Of a DNA stretch of 64,000 bases, positions 50,643 through 59,413 are shown piece after piece. A program made the translations under genes and the position numbers. The notes under the pieces are model-generated. The model had not been told where the DNA came from. It saw only the letters and a list, made by a program, of their open reading frames with translations, and ran no database searches. The stretch's first letter is position 1. Every line of letters starts with the position of its first letter. The DNA is from Thalassobius sp. I31.1 (lineage in GTDB: Bacteria; Pseudomonadota; Alphaproteobacteria; Rhodobacterales; Rhodobacteraceae): the NCBI RefSeq assembly GCF_003031585.1, contig NZ_PWAA01000033.1, forward strand, positions 186,001 to 250,000. The letters are read 5' to 3'.

Positions 50643-53600
50643 TCACGCCACCAGGCTTTCCGCCTTTTTCAGATCCACCGAAACAAGCTGACTGACCCCC
50701 TGTTCCGCCATAGTCACACCAAACAGACGATCCATCCGCGCCATTGTCACCGCATGGTGGGTGATGATCAGAAAGCGGGTTTTTGTGCGGCGGCACATTT
50801 CATCCAGCAGATCACAGAACCGCGTGACGTTCGCATCATCCAGCGGCGCGTCGACCTCGTCCAGCACACAGATCGGTGCCGGGTTCGCCAGGAACACCGC
50901 AAAGATCAGCGCCATGGCGGTCAGGGTCTGTTCCCCACCGGACAGCAGCGACAGTGTCGACAGTTTTTTGCCCGGCGGCTGACACATGATCTCAAGTCCG
51001 GCTTCCAGCGGATCATCACTTTCTACCAGCACAAGTTTTGCCTCACCACCGCCAAACAGATGAGTGAACAGCACAGAGAAGTTTGAATTCACCTGATCAA
51101 AAGCCGCCAGAAGGCGTTCGCGCCCCTCTTTGTTCAGGCTGGCAATACCAGACCGCAGGGCTTTGATCGCCTCTTCCAGATCGGTCTTTTCTGTCAACAG
51201 GGCTTCATGTTCTTCACGCACTTCGCGGCTGTCTTCTTCCGCGCGCAGGTTCACAGCCCCCAGGGAATCACGCTGGCGTTTCAGACGGTTCACATCTGCT
51301 TCAAGGTTTTCCATGCCCGGCATCTGATCCGGGTCCAGTTCAAGCGTTTCCAACAGATCCTGCGGTGTGCATTCCAGATCTTCGTCAATGCGTTCCTGCG
51401 CGTGCTGCACCGCTTCGCGCGCGGCCTCGGCACGGGCTTCGCCACGGGCGCGGGTTTCGCGGGCCTCGGACGCTGTGCGCTCAGATGTGCGCTCGGACTC
51501 TGCCGCTTCGCGCAGGGCCGTTTCGCCTTCGGCCAGACGATCCCCGGCTTCTGCGCGACGCTCCATCGCGTCTTCAATCGCATCAGTCAGTTCTTCGCGC
51601 TTCTCGGCCAGCTCACCTGGTGCGGCGGCAGCTTCAACCAGTTCCGCCTCTGCCTTTTCGCGACGTTCATCAATCTCATGCAACTGCTTTTCAGCAGTCG
51701 CCAGGCGGTGCTTCCAGCCGGAGATTTCCTTGGTGATTTCCTGACGGCGTTTCAGGCGATTTTCACCTTCGCGACGAAGTTCATCATAAGCAGACCGCTT
51801 TGACATCATCGTCATCCGCGCGGCCTCAACCGTCATTTTCACGTCTTCCACCGAGGCCCGCGCCGCATCCAGATCCCCCAGGCCAGCAACCTGTTCGTCT
51901 GCTTCCTCCACGGCCTGTCGCGCGGCCATGGCTTCTTCTTCAAAGCGTGCCACCGCCAGCCCCAGGCTTTCCAGCTTACCACTGGCAATCGACAGTTCCG
52001 CTTCGGCAGAAGACATCGCCCGCGTCGCGTCCGCCATGGACCGATCCGCCATTTTGCGCGCCTCACGCGCGGCGCGGTCTGCTTCGGCACGTTGTGACAG
52101 AAGGCGTGTCAGATCTTCATGGGCCTGCGCCGCTTTTTCCGCGCGTGCAGTGGCCTCTTCCAGGTTGCGTTTCAGTTCCGCCAGACGGTTGAGCTGCTGC
52201 AAACGCATCGCCGCCGCAGACGGTGCATCTTCCGCGCCCAGACGGAAGCCGTCCCAACGCCAGAGATCGCCTGCACGACTGACCAGACGCTGACCAGGTT
52301 TAAGGGCAGATTGCAGGCGTCGCCCGTCTTCAGCGGTCACAAGCCCCACCTGGGCAATCCGACGGTTAAGCACCGCAGGCACGGTCACATGCGGTGCAAG
52401 CGGTTCTACCCCATCGGGCAGGGTCTGCGCGGCATCGTAATCCGGCATCTGCGCCCAGCCGGACGCATCATCACCCGTGATTTCAGGCGCTTTCAGATCA
52501 TCCGCCAAAGCCGCGCCCAGCGCCGCTTCAAAACCATCCGCAACCTTCACCGCATCCAGCAATTGACCATGTTCAGACGCATCGCGTTCCACAAGCCGCG
52601 CCAGTGCTGCGACTTCGGCCCGCAGGGCATTGGCTTCGCCTTCAGCCTCAGATCGTGCGGAACGTGCATCACCTTCCTGTTCCTGAGCAACCTCGCGCGC
52701 TTCATCGGCCTCTGCCAGCGCAACTTCCGCCTCTTCTGCGGCTTCGCGCGCGGCCTCGGATGCTTCCATTGCGGCATCCAGGGCATCGCGCGCCTGAACC
52801 TCTGCATCCGTTGACAACGCCACATCCTGACGGGCGCGTTGCGCATCGGCTTCGTTCTTCATCAGGGTTTTGCGGGTGTCTTCCAACAGGCGATGGGCGG
52901 ACTGATGCCGTGCGGCAAGCCGGGCCACATCTTCGGTCAGTTGCGCCAGATCATCTTCGCGTTCCTGCAAAATAGATGCACCTTCGCGGCTTTGATCTTC
53001 CGCGATATACAGCTTCTCTTCGTGGCCTTCCGTGGCCTTTGCGATCTGATCCTGCTCCCATTCCAGGCGTTCAACCGTTTCGCCCGCATCCCGGTTCAGC
53101 CCGTTTTCACGGTCCTTATCCCGGGCCAGCTGTTCAATCCGGCCCTCAAGCCGTTCAATCATCTGCCGCGCAGAGGCTTCCTGATCGTTCAATGTGTCAC
53201 GCTGCACGGTCAGGCGTTGCAACAGCGCTGCTGCAATCGCTTCTTCTTCGCGCAGCGGCGGCAGGGCGGCTTCGGCCAGTTCCCGCGCCTTCACCTGTTC
53301 GCGCACCTGAAGTTCCGCCTTAGACGCCAGAACCGTGGCTTCGCGCAATTGTTCATCCGCAACCAGGCGGGCCTCATCCGCTTCTTTCCAGCGGCGGAAC
53401 AAAAGCATGCCCTCAGCCTTACGCAGTTCTGTGCCGATGGTGCGATAACGTTCGGCCTGACGCGCCTGACGGGCCAGCGTTGACAGTTGCGCCGCAAGCT
53501 GATCAATCACGTCATCCACGCGGGTCAGGTTGGTTTCTGCACCCTTCAGTTTCAGCTCTGCCTCATGGCGGCGCTGATACAGGCCGGAAATCCCGGCGGC

Positions 53601-54098
53601 TTCTTCAAGGATACGACGGCGCGCCTTGGGCTTGGAGTTAATCAGCTGCGCAATCTGGCCCTGACGCACAAGTGCGGGGGAATGCGAACCGGTCGAGGCA
53701 TCCGCAAACAACATCTGAATATCGCGGGCCCGCACATCTTTGGTGTTGGCTTTATAAGCACTGCCCGCATCCCGTGTGATCCGGCGGGTGACTTCCAGCG
53801 TATCCTCATCGTTGAACCCGGCGGGGGCCAGACGTTCCCCATTATCAATATGCAGAACCACTTCGGCAAAGTTGCGCGCGGGCCGGGTGGATGCACCGGC
53901 AAAGATCACATCTTCCATACCGCCGCCGCGCATGGCGGACGGACGGTTTTCCCCCATGACCCAGCGCAAAGCTTCCAGCAGATTGGATTTGCCACAGCCG
54001 TTTGGCCCCACGACACCAGTCAGCCCTTCCTGAATCAGAAGTTCTGTCGGATCAACGAAGCTTTTAAAGCCGTTCAGTTTTAATCGCGAAAACTGCAA
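50643..54098 (-). CDS. smc: chromosome segregation ATPase SMC
   Basis: 1151 residues from a TTG at 54098 (MQFSRLKLNGFKSFVDPTELLIQEGLTGVVGPNGCGKSNLLEALRWVMGE). Walker A is GPNGCGKSN; two long coiled coils flank a hinge of about 150 residues; the C-terminus has LSGGEQTLTAMALIFAVFLANPAPICVLDEVDAPLDDANVTRF (signature and Walker B). SMC dimers with ScpAB compact and segregate chromosomes. TTG is favoured because the family starts at this point; an upstream ATG at 54158 would add 20 unlike residues. Confidence 0.96.
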   Translation of the reverse strand: MQFSRLKLNGFKSFVDPTELLIQEGLTGVVGPNGCGKSNLLEALRWVMGENRPSAMRGGGMEDVIFAGASTRPARNFAEVVLHIDNGERLAPAGFNDEDTLEVTRRITRDAGSAYKANTKDVRARDIQMLFADASTGSHSPALVRQGQIAQLINSKPKARRRILEEAAGISGLYQRRHEAELKLKGAETNLTRVDDVIDQLAAQLSTLARQARQAERYRTIGTELRKAEGMLLFRRWKEADEARLVADEQLREATVLASKAELQVREQVKARELAEAALPPLREEEAIAAALLQRLTVQRDTLNDQEASARQMIERLEGRIEQLARDKDRENGLNRDAGETVERLEWEQDQIAKATEGHEEKLYIAEDQSREGASILQEREDDLAQLTEDVARLAARHQSAHRLLEDTRKTLMKNEADAQRARQDVALSTDAEVQARDALDAAMEASEAAREAAEEAEVALAEADEAREVAQEQEGDARSARSEAEGEANALRAEVAALARLVERDASEHGQLLDAVKVADGFEAALGAALADDLKAPEITGDDASGWAQMPDYDAAQTLPDGVEPLAPHVTVPAVLNRRIAQVGLVTAEDGRRLQSALKPGQRLVSRAGDLWRWDGFRLGAEDAPSAAAMRLQQLNRLAELKRNLEEATARAEKAAQAHEDLTRLLSQRAEADRAAREARKMADRSMADATRAMSSAEAELSIASGKLESLGLAVARFEEEAMAARQAVEEADEQVAGLGDLDAARASVEDVKMTVEAARMTMMSKRSAYDELRREGENRLKRRQEITKEISGWKHRLATAEKQLHEIDERREKAEAELVEAAAAPGELAEKREELTDAIEDAMERRAEAGDRLAEGETALREAAESERTSERTASEARETRARGEARAEAAREAVQHAQERIDEDLECTPQDLLETLELDPDQMPGMENLEADVNRLKRQRDSLGAVNLRAEEDSREVREEHEALLTEKTDLEEAIKALRSGIASLNKEGRERLLAAFDQVNSNFSVLFTHLFGGGEAKLVLVESDDPLEAGLEIMCQPPGKKLSTLSLLSGGEQTLTAMALIFAVFLANPAPICVLDEVDAPLDDANVTRFCDLLDEMCRRTKTRFLIITHHAVTMARMDRLFGVTMAEQGVSQLVSVDLKKAESLVA

Positions 54099-54325
54099 AT
54101 TCTGCCTGATTATGATTCTATGCTGTGCAAGCTTGTGAACGCAGCAGGTTTGAGTCAACGCTTAAACCCTGTCCATCCCTCTCCTGGTGCAATTCATCCA
54201 CAGAAATCTTACCAGTGCTCCACCTGTGGTTTAGGCCTCCACTGCCTCAATTTTGTGCATCGGCATGCATTTTGATTGCCTGTGTCACATCAAAAGCGCC
54301 AGATCAGTGGATTAAGGAGACAGAA

Positions 54326-54778
54326 ATGACCATTACCGTTGAACCTGGTGATCCCCGCGTCCCCGCTGCAACCGCCCTTCTGCAACAAAGTCATGCCTTG
54401 ATGCAGGAATTGTTCCCGGCGGAAAGCAATCATTATCTGTCGATTGATGATCTCTGCGTGCTTTCCGTCCATTTCTTTGTTGTACGGGTAAATAGCGATA
54501 TCCGGGGTTGTGCTGCGCTTGCGGTGAAGGGTGGCTATGGTGAATTGAAGTCAATGTTTGTCGATCCCGCCGCACGCGGCCTGAAGCTGGGTCAGCATCT
54601 GCTGGATCATATCGACCTGGCAGCGCGAAACCTGGGCCTACCGATGATCTGCCTTGAGACCGGTGACGCCCTGAAGGCCGCACATAAACTATATGAAAAC
54701 CAAGGCTATACCTATCGCGGACCATTTGGCGGGTATCCGGATGATCCAATCAGCCTGTTTATGGAAAAGCAGCTGTAA
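54326..54778 (+). CDS. GNAT-family N-acetyltransferase
   Basis: 150 residues. VRVNSDIRGCAALAVKGGYGELKSMFVDPAARGLKLGQHLLDHIDLAARNLGLPMICLETGDALKAAHKLYENQGYTYRGPFGGYPDDP is the acetyl-CoA fold, with the R-G-x-x-L-G variant RGLKLGQHLL of motif A. The similarity to putative acetyltransferases of the YafP/PhnO size is general; the substrate is unknown. AAGGAGACAGAA before ATG 54326 is a good ribosome site. It is divergent from smc. Confidence 0.9.
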   Translation: MTITVEPGDPRVPAATALLQQSHALMQELFPAESNHYLSIDDLCVLSVHFFVVRVNSDIRGCAALAVKGGYGELKSMFVDPAARGLKLGQHLLDHIDLAARNLGLPMICLETGDALKAAHKLYENQGYTYRGPFGGYPDDPISLFMEKQL

Positions 54779-55087
54779 TCAACCGCAATCAAGTTTCGCC
54801 CGGATCAGCGCGGCGTCACCAGACATGCCGGACGCCCGCACGCTACAACCGGAAATCTGTTCAATCGCGATGGCAGCTTTAGGGAAAATATCGCTGATGC
54901 GTGCCGGAAATTCGAACCCGGTGCGCACGGCCTGTGCACGTTCGCCACGGATATAAACCGCAAAGTCAGACCCCTGAACGGTAATTTTTCGTCCCGGAAC
55001 GCCTGACATCTGAACGCCGGGCCCCGAACAGGCCATCGCCAGGTGCAGAAGTGAAAACACGGCCAACTTCCAGAAGTCTAAAAACAT
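54779..55087 (-). CDS. small lipoprotein of unknown function
   Basis: 102 residues. MFLDFWKLAVFSLLHLAMAC has a lipobox-like L-A-M-A-C, so the mature protein would be lipid-anchored at Cys. The mature part is beta-rich (KITVQGSDFAVYIRGERAQAVRTGFEF) with two further Cys near the C-terminus (ISGCSVRASGMSGDAALIRAKLDCG). Met at 55105 could start it too. Stop abuts the GNAT stop, convergent. No function is recognised. Confidence 0.65.
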   Translation of the reverse strand: MFLDFWKLAVFSLLHLAMACSGPGVQMSGVPGRKITVQGSDFAVYIRGERAQAVRTGFEFPARISDIFPKAAIAIEQISGCSVRASGMSGDAALIRAKLDCG

Positions 55088-55296
55088 TTTCGCCTCAGGG
55101 TTCAATCTGTCCTGTGCGAACCTGAACTCTGGTCGGTTAACATCTGGTTAAGTGTACAGATTTAGTTCAAAAGTATCACAACTTTGACGCATTTGAATTT
55201 TATAAATACACTTTAAGTGGCAAAACATCTAACCAGCCCACTTAACAGGTTCATGCCCTGCGGGGCCCGTTGATGTAAACTTAAAAGAGGAAACAC

Positions 55297-55701
55297 ATGA
55301 AACGCGCATTTTTTTTGGTGTTAGCAACTCTGCCAATCTTCAGCCCGGCTTTTGGAACTGCCGAAGAAATCATCCTGAATGAACATGGCGTTGCTGTCGA
55401 ACATCATCTGACAGAAGAACTCATGAAAGGGCATCACTACGAGTGCATTTCTGAAAAGGACCCGACTCATATCTTCACAGTCCATCAGAACGCCGGCGAA
55501 GAGGTCGGCACCTATGCGATGAATGATGAAGAAAAAGAAGTGATGGTCTTTTCCGGCCTCACAACCGTCAGCTATGTTTATGTGAACAACGACTCTTCCA
55601 TAAATCTGACAGTTCACATGGACACCAAAAAATTTGAAGTCAGCTATGGCGGTGCATTGTTTGGTGAAGAACACGGCACCTGCACGCCGATCACCTCGTA
55701 A
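55297..55701 (+). CDS. secreted protein of unknown function
   Basis: 134 residues with signal peptide MKRAFFLVLATLPIFSPAFG. The mature part (TAEEIILNEHGVAVEHHLTEELMKGHHYECISEKDPTHIFTVHQ) is acidic with an even strand pattern and two Cys (YECIS; GTCTPITS) that may bridge. I recognise no family. AAGAGGAAACAC before the ATG is the ribosome site. It lies between the small lipoprotein and the broken reductase gene with its own upstream region of about 200 bases. Confidence 0.72.
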   Translation: MKRAFFLVLATLPIFSPAFGTAEEIILNEHGVAVEHHLTEELMKGHHYECISEKDPTHIFTVHQNAGEEVGTYAMNDEEKEVMVFSGLTTVSYVYVNNDSSINLTVHMDTKKFEVSYGGALFGEEHGTCTPITS

Positions 55702-55815
55702 AACGCAACTTCTGTGCGTGACAGCGCAATAGCTGTCCTCACGGAAAGGTTTACCTGTGCGCTTAACCCGTTCATGCTGAGCATAGTTACTCTCCCTCAG
55801 CACGAGTAAACCGAT

Positions 55816-56343
55816 ATGTCTGATTTTTCCCTTCTTGGTATTTCCGGATCTCTGCGCAAAGAGTCCTTTAACCGTAAACTAATCCGTGAAGCAGGCCGCC
55901 TCTCTGGTGCCGCCTTCTCTGAGGCTGATCTGAACGTCCCGCTGTATGATGGGGATGTGGAAGAGGCAGATGGCATCCCGGCTTCTGTTCAGACCCTCGC
56001 TGATCAGATTGCCGCTGCGGATGCTGTGGTGATTTCCACCCCCGAATACAATCAGGCCCTGTCCGGAGTTCTGAAGAACGCGCTTGACTGGGTCAGCCGG
56101 ACCGACGGCAATCCCTGGAAAGATAAACCGGTTGCGATTATCTCTGCCGCCGCCGGGCGTACAGGTGGGGCACGGGCAACCTAGAGCCTGCGCCTTGCCA
56201 TGACCCCGTTTCAGCCACGCCTTCTGACCGGGCCCGAGGTCGGGATCGCAGGTGCTATGAATGAGTTTAATGAGGCTGGTCAGCTGACGAATGAACGCTA
56301 CGCCAAATCTCTGACGCTTCTGATGAATGCGCTGAAGGATTGA
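55816..56343 (+). pseudogene. NADPH-dependent FMN reductase interrupted by an amber codon
   Basis: The frame is a flavodoxin-like NADPH:FMN reductase (ChrR/azoreductase relative). MSDFSLLGISGSLRKESFNRKLIREAGRL and VVISTPEYNQALSGVLKNALDWVSRTDGNPWKDKPVAIISAAAGRTGGARAT are family motifs. At 56182-56184 a TAG stops the protein at 122 residues. The next 53 codons stay in frame and read on as the normal C-terminus (SLRLAMTPFQPRLLTGPEVGIAG...), ending at TGA 56341-56343. Relatives have a residue such as Gln here, so CAG to TAG is likely. Alternatives are a sequencing error or amber read-through. Confidence 0.78.
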
Positions 56344-56352
56344 AGCCACGCG

Positions 56353-56757
56353 TTAAATCTGATTGGAAATCTCAATCAGGTTCCCGTCCGGATCGCGAAT
56401 ATAAATCGACATCAAAGGCCCGTTTGCCCCCGTGCGGCGCAATGGGCCTTCTTCGATTGTGATGCGCTGTGCATCCAGATGATCCTGCCAGATATCCAGG
56501 CCTGTTGCGCTCAGAAAACACAGATCCGCCGTGCCAGGACCGGGCTGTTGCGCGTGCGGTTTAAATCCCTGCCCCGCCAGATGCAGGTTGATCTTCTGCA
56601 CCCCAAACTTCAGCGCGAATCGTCTGGACCCATCCGCAGGCTGGAATTCTTCCACCTCCATCCCCAGCACTTGCACGTAAAAGGCAATTGTGCGCTCCAG
56701 GTTGGAAACCGTCAGAACCAGATGATCAAGGGCGGTGATTTTCGGTGTCTCGAACAT
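56353..56757 (-). CDS. VOC-family (glyoxalase/bleomycin-resistance fold) protein
   Basis: 134 residues. LDHLVLTVSNLERTIAFYVQVLGMEVEEF and NLHLAGQGFKPHAQQPGPGTADLCFLSATGLDIWQDHL are the two halves of the VOC fold; metal-site His and Glu are present (DHLVL; KINLH; DGNLIEIS). MFETPKITALDHL is the natural start (M18 of the longest frame). Substrate is unknown. It is divergent from the mesaconyl-CoA-hydratase-like gene across about 60 bases. Confidence 0.85.
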   Translation of the reverse strand: MFETPKITALDHLVLTVSNLERTIAFYVQVLGMEVEEFQPADGSRRFALKFGVQKINLHLAGQGFKPHAQQPGPGTADLCFLSATGLDIWQDHLDAQRITIEEGPLRRTGANGPLMSIYIRDPDGNLIEISNQI

Positions 56758-56819
56758 GGGTTCAGAATAGCGGCACATCGCACAATGACAATCCGGACGC
56801 CGCGACATATGTTGTGCCT

Positions 56820-57626
56820 ATGGAACAAAATATCGGCAAAACGCTCCGCCTGAACTGTCAGCTTGATCCTGCCCGCGCAAAGGCGCTGCACGTGGTTTTG
56901 GGATGTGAAGGCAATGCCCCCCAGGCAGGTGACCCCCTGCCCGCCTTCTGGCATCAGATCTATTTCTGGGATCCTCTGCCGGAAGGTCAGCTTGGCCGTG
57001 ACGGACATACCGCAAAGGGTCAATTCATCCCGGATCTTGGGCTGCCGCGCCGCATGTGGGCCAGCGGGGCACTGGAATTTCATGCGCCGTTGCTGATTGG
57101 TCAGGACGCGGTGAAAACCTCTGTGATTGAAGACGTGCGGTTGAAAGATGGTCGTTCCGGCCCGTTGGGGTTCTGTACGGTGCGGCATGATATTTCACAG
57201 GACGGCCAGCTTTGCGTCACAGAACGCCAGGTGCTTGTCTTCCGTGAAGATCCCGCACCAGATGCCCCGAAACCACCTTCGAAACAGGCCCGCCGGGATG
57301 AGATACGCAAGGTCACGCAAAGTTTCAGCCCCACAACTCTGTTCCGCTATTCCGCACTGACGCTGAACGGGCACCGGATTCATTACGACGAACCCTATGC
57401 GCAGGAGGTCGAAGGCTATCCTGGCATCGTGGTACATGGCCCCTTACTGGCGCAGATCATGATGCAGATAGCGGCTGAAAACGGTGAATTGGCCAGATTT
57501 GAATGGCGCAACTCTGCCCCGTTCTTCGCGGGCGAGGCAGGTGATTTCTGCGCATTTCCGGATTGCTGGCAGGTCCGTGGCGAAGATGGCCGCCTGATCG
57601 CAGAAGCCAGCGCGACATATCGTTAA
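56820..57626 (+). CDS. hotdog-fold acyl-CoA hydratase, mesaconyl-C4-CoA-hydratase-like
   Basis: 268 residues. An N-terminal part (LPAFWHQIYFWDPLPEGQLGRDGHTAKGQFIPDLGLPRRMWASGALEFHAPLLIGQ) and a C-terminal MaoC-like hydratase part (FSPTTLFRYSALTLNGHRIHYDEPYAQEVEGYPGIVVHGPLLAQIMMQ) match the FAS1-like dehydratase / mesaconyl-C4-CoA hydratase group. The catalytic Asp-His pair is in RIHYDEPYA and VHGPL. With mcd it may belong to C4/C5 acyl-CoA metabolism, but the substrate is not proven. Its stop overlaps the convergent oxidoreductase stop by 4 bases. Confidence 0.82.
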   Translation: MEQNIGKTLRLNCQLDPARAKALHVVLGCEGNAPQAGDPLPAFWHQIYFWDPLPEGQLGRDGHTAKGQFIPDLGLPRRMWASGALEFHAPLLIGQDAVKTSVIEDVRLKDGRSGPLGFCTVRHDISQDGQLCVTERQVLVFREDPAPDAPKPPSKQARRDEIRKVTQSFSPTTLFRYSALTLNGHRIHYDEPYAQEVEGYPGIVVHGPLLAQIMMQIAAENGELARFEWRNSAPFFAGEAGDFCAFPDCWQVRGEDGRLIAEASATYR

Positions 57627-58672
57627 AGGTTGGCCTCAACCCGGAAATCATCAGGGATATTATCCACGCCGTCCAGCACCAGATCTGCCATGATCGTGGC
57701 GATCTTCGGGGCCATGCCAAAGCCGATTTTAAAGCCGCCGTTGCTGACAAACACATCCTGCGCCCCCGGCACAGCACCAATCATCGGCGCACGGGATTTC
57801 GCGCGTGGCCGCACCCCGGCCCAGCGCTCCACCACCTCTGCCCCGCGCAGAACCGGCACCGCATTCAGAGCTTTTTCAATCACCGCATCAAGCTGTTCAT
57901 CCGTGCTGTCGGGGCTGTCAAATTCACGTTCTGACGTTGATCCGATCGCCACAGTGCCGTTGGCATGTGGGACAATATGGACGCCATCTGCGAACAATTG
58001 CGGCGCATCCCCTGCATCATATTTCAGAAGCGCCCCCTGGCCCTTCACACCATTGCCGACAGGTTTCTCAAACACCTCAGACAGTTCCAGCAGGCCCTCA
58101 TATCCGGTGGCGTAGATCGCCTTGCCTTCTGGCTCTGGCTCCTGATCCGCTGACAGGAGCACCCCACCTTCTGCCCTGATCGCCGCCGTCAGCGCTGCAC
58201 AGGCTTTGCGCGGGCTGAGACGGGCGGTCAGCGTGTCATGGATCAGCCAGCCGCCCGGCGCGTCCGGTGCCCAGGCCCCGGCCTGATCCGCCGGGATCAC
58301 ATCCCAGCGTGCCTGGCCTTCCCAAAGCACTTTGGCGTTTTCCCTGCGCGACCGCGCCAACAACAATGCCGCACCATCCGCAATCGGCTGCAGACGCCCG
58401 GACCGGCTGTAACCAGGATCCATCCCCGCCGCCGCGCCGATTTCCGCCCAGAAAGGTTCCGCCATCATAAGGCTTTCAAACTGAAAGGCTTTCTTCGGGT
58501 TCCAGTTTTCCGGCACATGCGGGGCAAGCGCCCCAACAAGCCCGCCACTGGATCCGACCCCGGGCGCACGTTTATCCCAGATCTGAACCTTCGCACCACG
58601 TTGCACACAGCACCAGGCAAGGGTCAGCCCGGCAATTCCCGCGCCATAGATTGTCACATCTGCCATTGCCAT
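57623..58672 (-). CDS. FAD-dependent oxidoreductase (DAO family), possible stand-alone MnmC1
   Basis: 349 residues. ADVTIYGAGIAGLTLAWCCVQRGAKVQIWDKRAPG is the FAD dinucleotide fold, then GSSGGLVGALAPHVPENW, and the C-terminal VFVSNGGFKIGFGMAPKIATIMADLVL. In MnmC the FAD domain starts with a similar GAGIAG and GASGNxxGALYP pattern. As it lies head to head with an MnmD-like methyltransferase gene, it may be the oxidase half of a split MnmC, which removes carboxymethyl from tRNA cmnm5s2U34. A general amino-acid oxidase is the alternative. Confidence 0.8.
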   Translation of the reverse strand: MAMADVTIYGAGIAGLTLAWCCVQRGAKVQIWDKRAPGVGSSGGLVGALAPHVPENWNPKKAFQFESLMMAEPFWAEIGAAAGMDPGYSRSGRLQPIADGAALLLARSRRENAKVLWEGQARWDVIPADQAGAWAPDAPGGWLIHDTLTARLSPRKACAALTAAIRAEGGVLLSADQEPEPEGKAIYATGYEGLLELSEVFEKPVGNGVKGQGALLKYDAGDAPQLFADGVHIVPHANGTVAIGSTSEREFDSPDSTDEQLDAVIEKALNAVPVLRGAEVVERWAGVRPRAKSRAPMIGAVPGAQDVFVSNGGFKIGFGMAPKIATIMADLVLDGVDNIPDDFRVEANL

Positions 58673-58731
58673 TTTCGTGTGCTTTCGTATTGGTAAACTC
58701 TGCTTTCACCTCTGCACCTTTGGGGCCTCAG

Positions 58732-59409
58732 ATGCAAGATACACAAGATCCACAACTTAGCTGGCGTGACGATGGCGTGCCTGTTTCAGACCGTTTTGAC
58801 GATCCGTATTTCTCCGTGGTCAACGGGCTTGAGGAAACACGCCATGTGTTTCTGTCAGGCAACGATCTGCCTGCGCGTTTCCGGGATGGGTTTCACATTG
58901 CAGAACTTGGCTTTGGCACCGGGCTGAATATGCTTGCGACCTGGCTGATGTGGGTTGAGACAGGCCAGGAGGGCACGTTGCATTTCACCTCTTTTGAAGC
59001 CTTCCCAATGCAGGCCACGGAAATGGAACAGGCCCTGGCCCATTTTCCCGAAGCACATGCGATTGCCGCGCCATTTCTGGAACAATGGGCCGCAGGCAAA
59101 CGGGTGATTGAGATGCCGGGGTTTGTCGCAAATATACAAATTGGCGACGCACGACAGATTTTACCTGACCTGGAATTGTTAGCAGACGCATGGTTTCTTG
59201 ATGGTTTCGCACCAGCAAAGAACCCTGAACTCTGGTCTGAAGAAATTTTGCACGGGGTCGCAAACCACACAGCAAAGGGCGGGACTTTTGCCACATATAC
59301 AGCAGCAGGCTTTGTGCGCCGCACATTAGACGCCACCGGATTTGATGTGACCCGTGTGCCGGGATTTGGCCGCAAACGCCATATGAGCACCGGGGTTTTA
59401 AGGACCTGA
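58732..59409 (+). CDS. mnmD: MnmD-like tRNA methyltransferase
   Basis: 225 residues starting MQDTQDPQLSWRDDGVPVSDRFDDPYFSVVNGLEETRHVFLSGNDLPARF, the standard N-terminus of MnmD/MnmC2. FHIAELGFGTGLNMLATWLMW binds S-adenosylmethionine; WFLDGFAPAKNPELWSEEIL and GTFATYTAAGFVRRTL are further signatures. It methylates nm5s2U34 to mnm5s2U34 in tRNA. The upstream frame (to 58651) overlaps the divergent oxidoreductase gene and is not used. Confidence 0.92.
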   Translation: MQDTQDPQLSWRDDGVPVSDRFDDPYFSVVNGLEETRHVFLSGNDLPARFRDGFHIAELGFGTGLNMLATWLMWVETGQEGTLHFTSFEAFPMQATEMEQALAHFPEAHAIAAPFLEQWAAGKRVIEMPGFVANIQIGDARQILPDLELLADAWFLDGFAPAKNPELWSEEILHGVANHTAKGGTFATYTAAGFVRRTLDATGFDVTRVPGFGRKRHMSTGVLRT

Positions 59410-59413
59410 AAAC

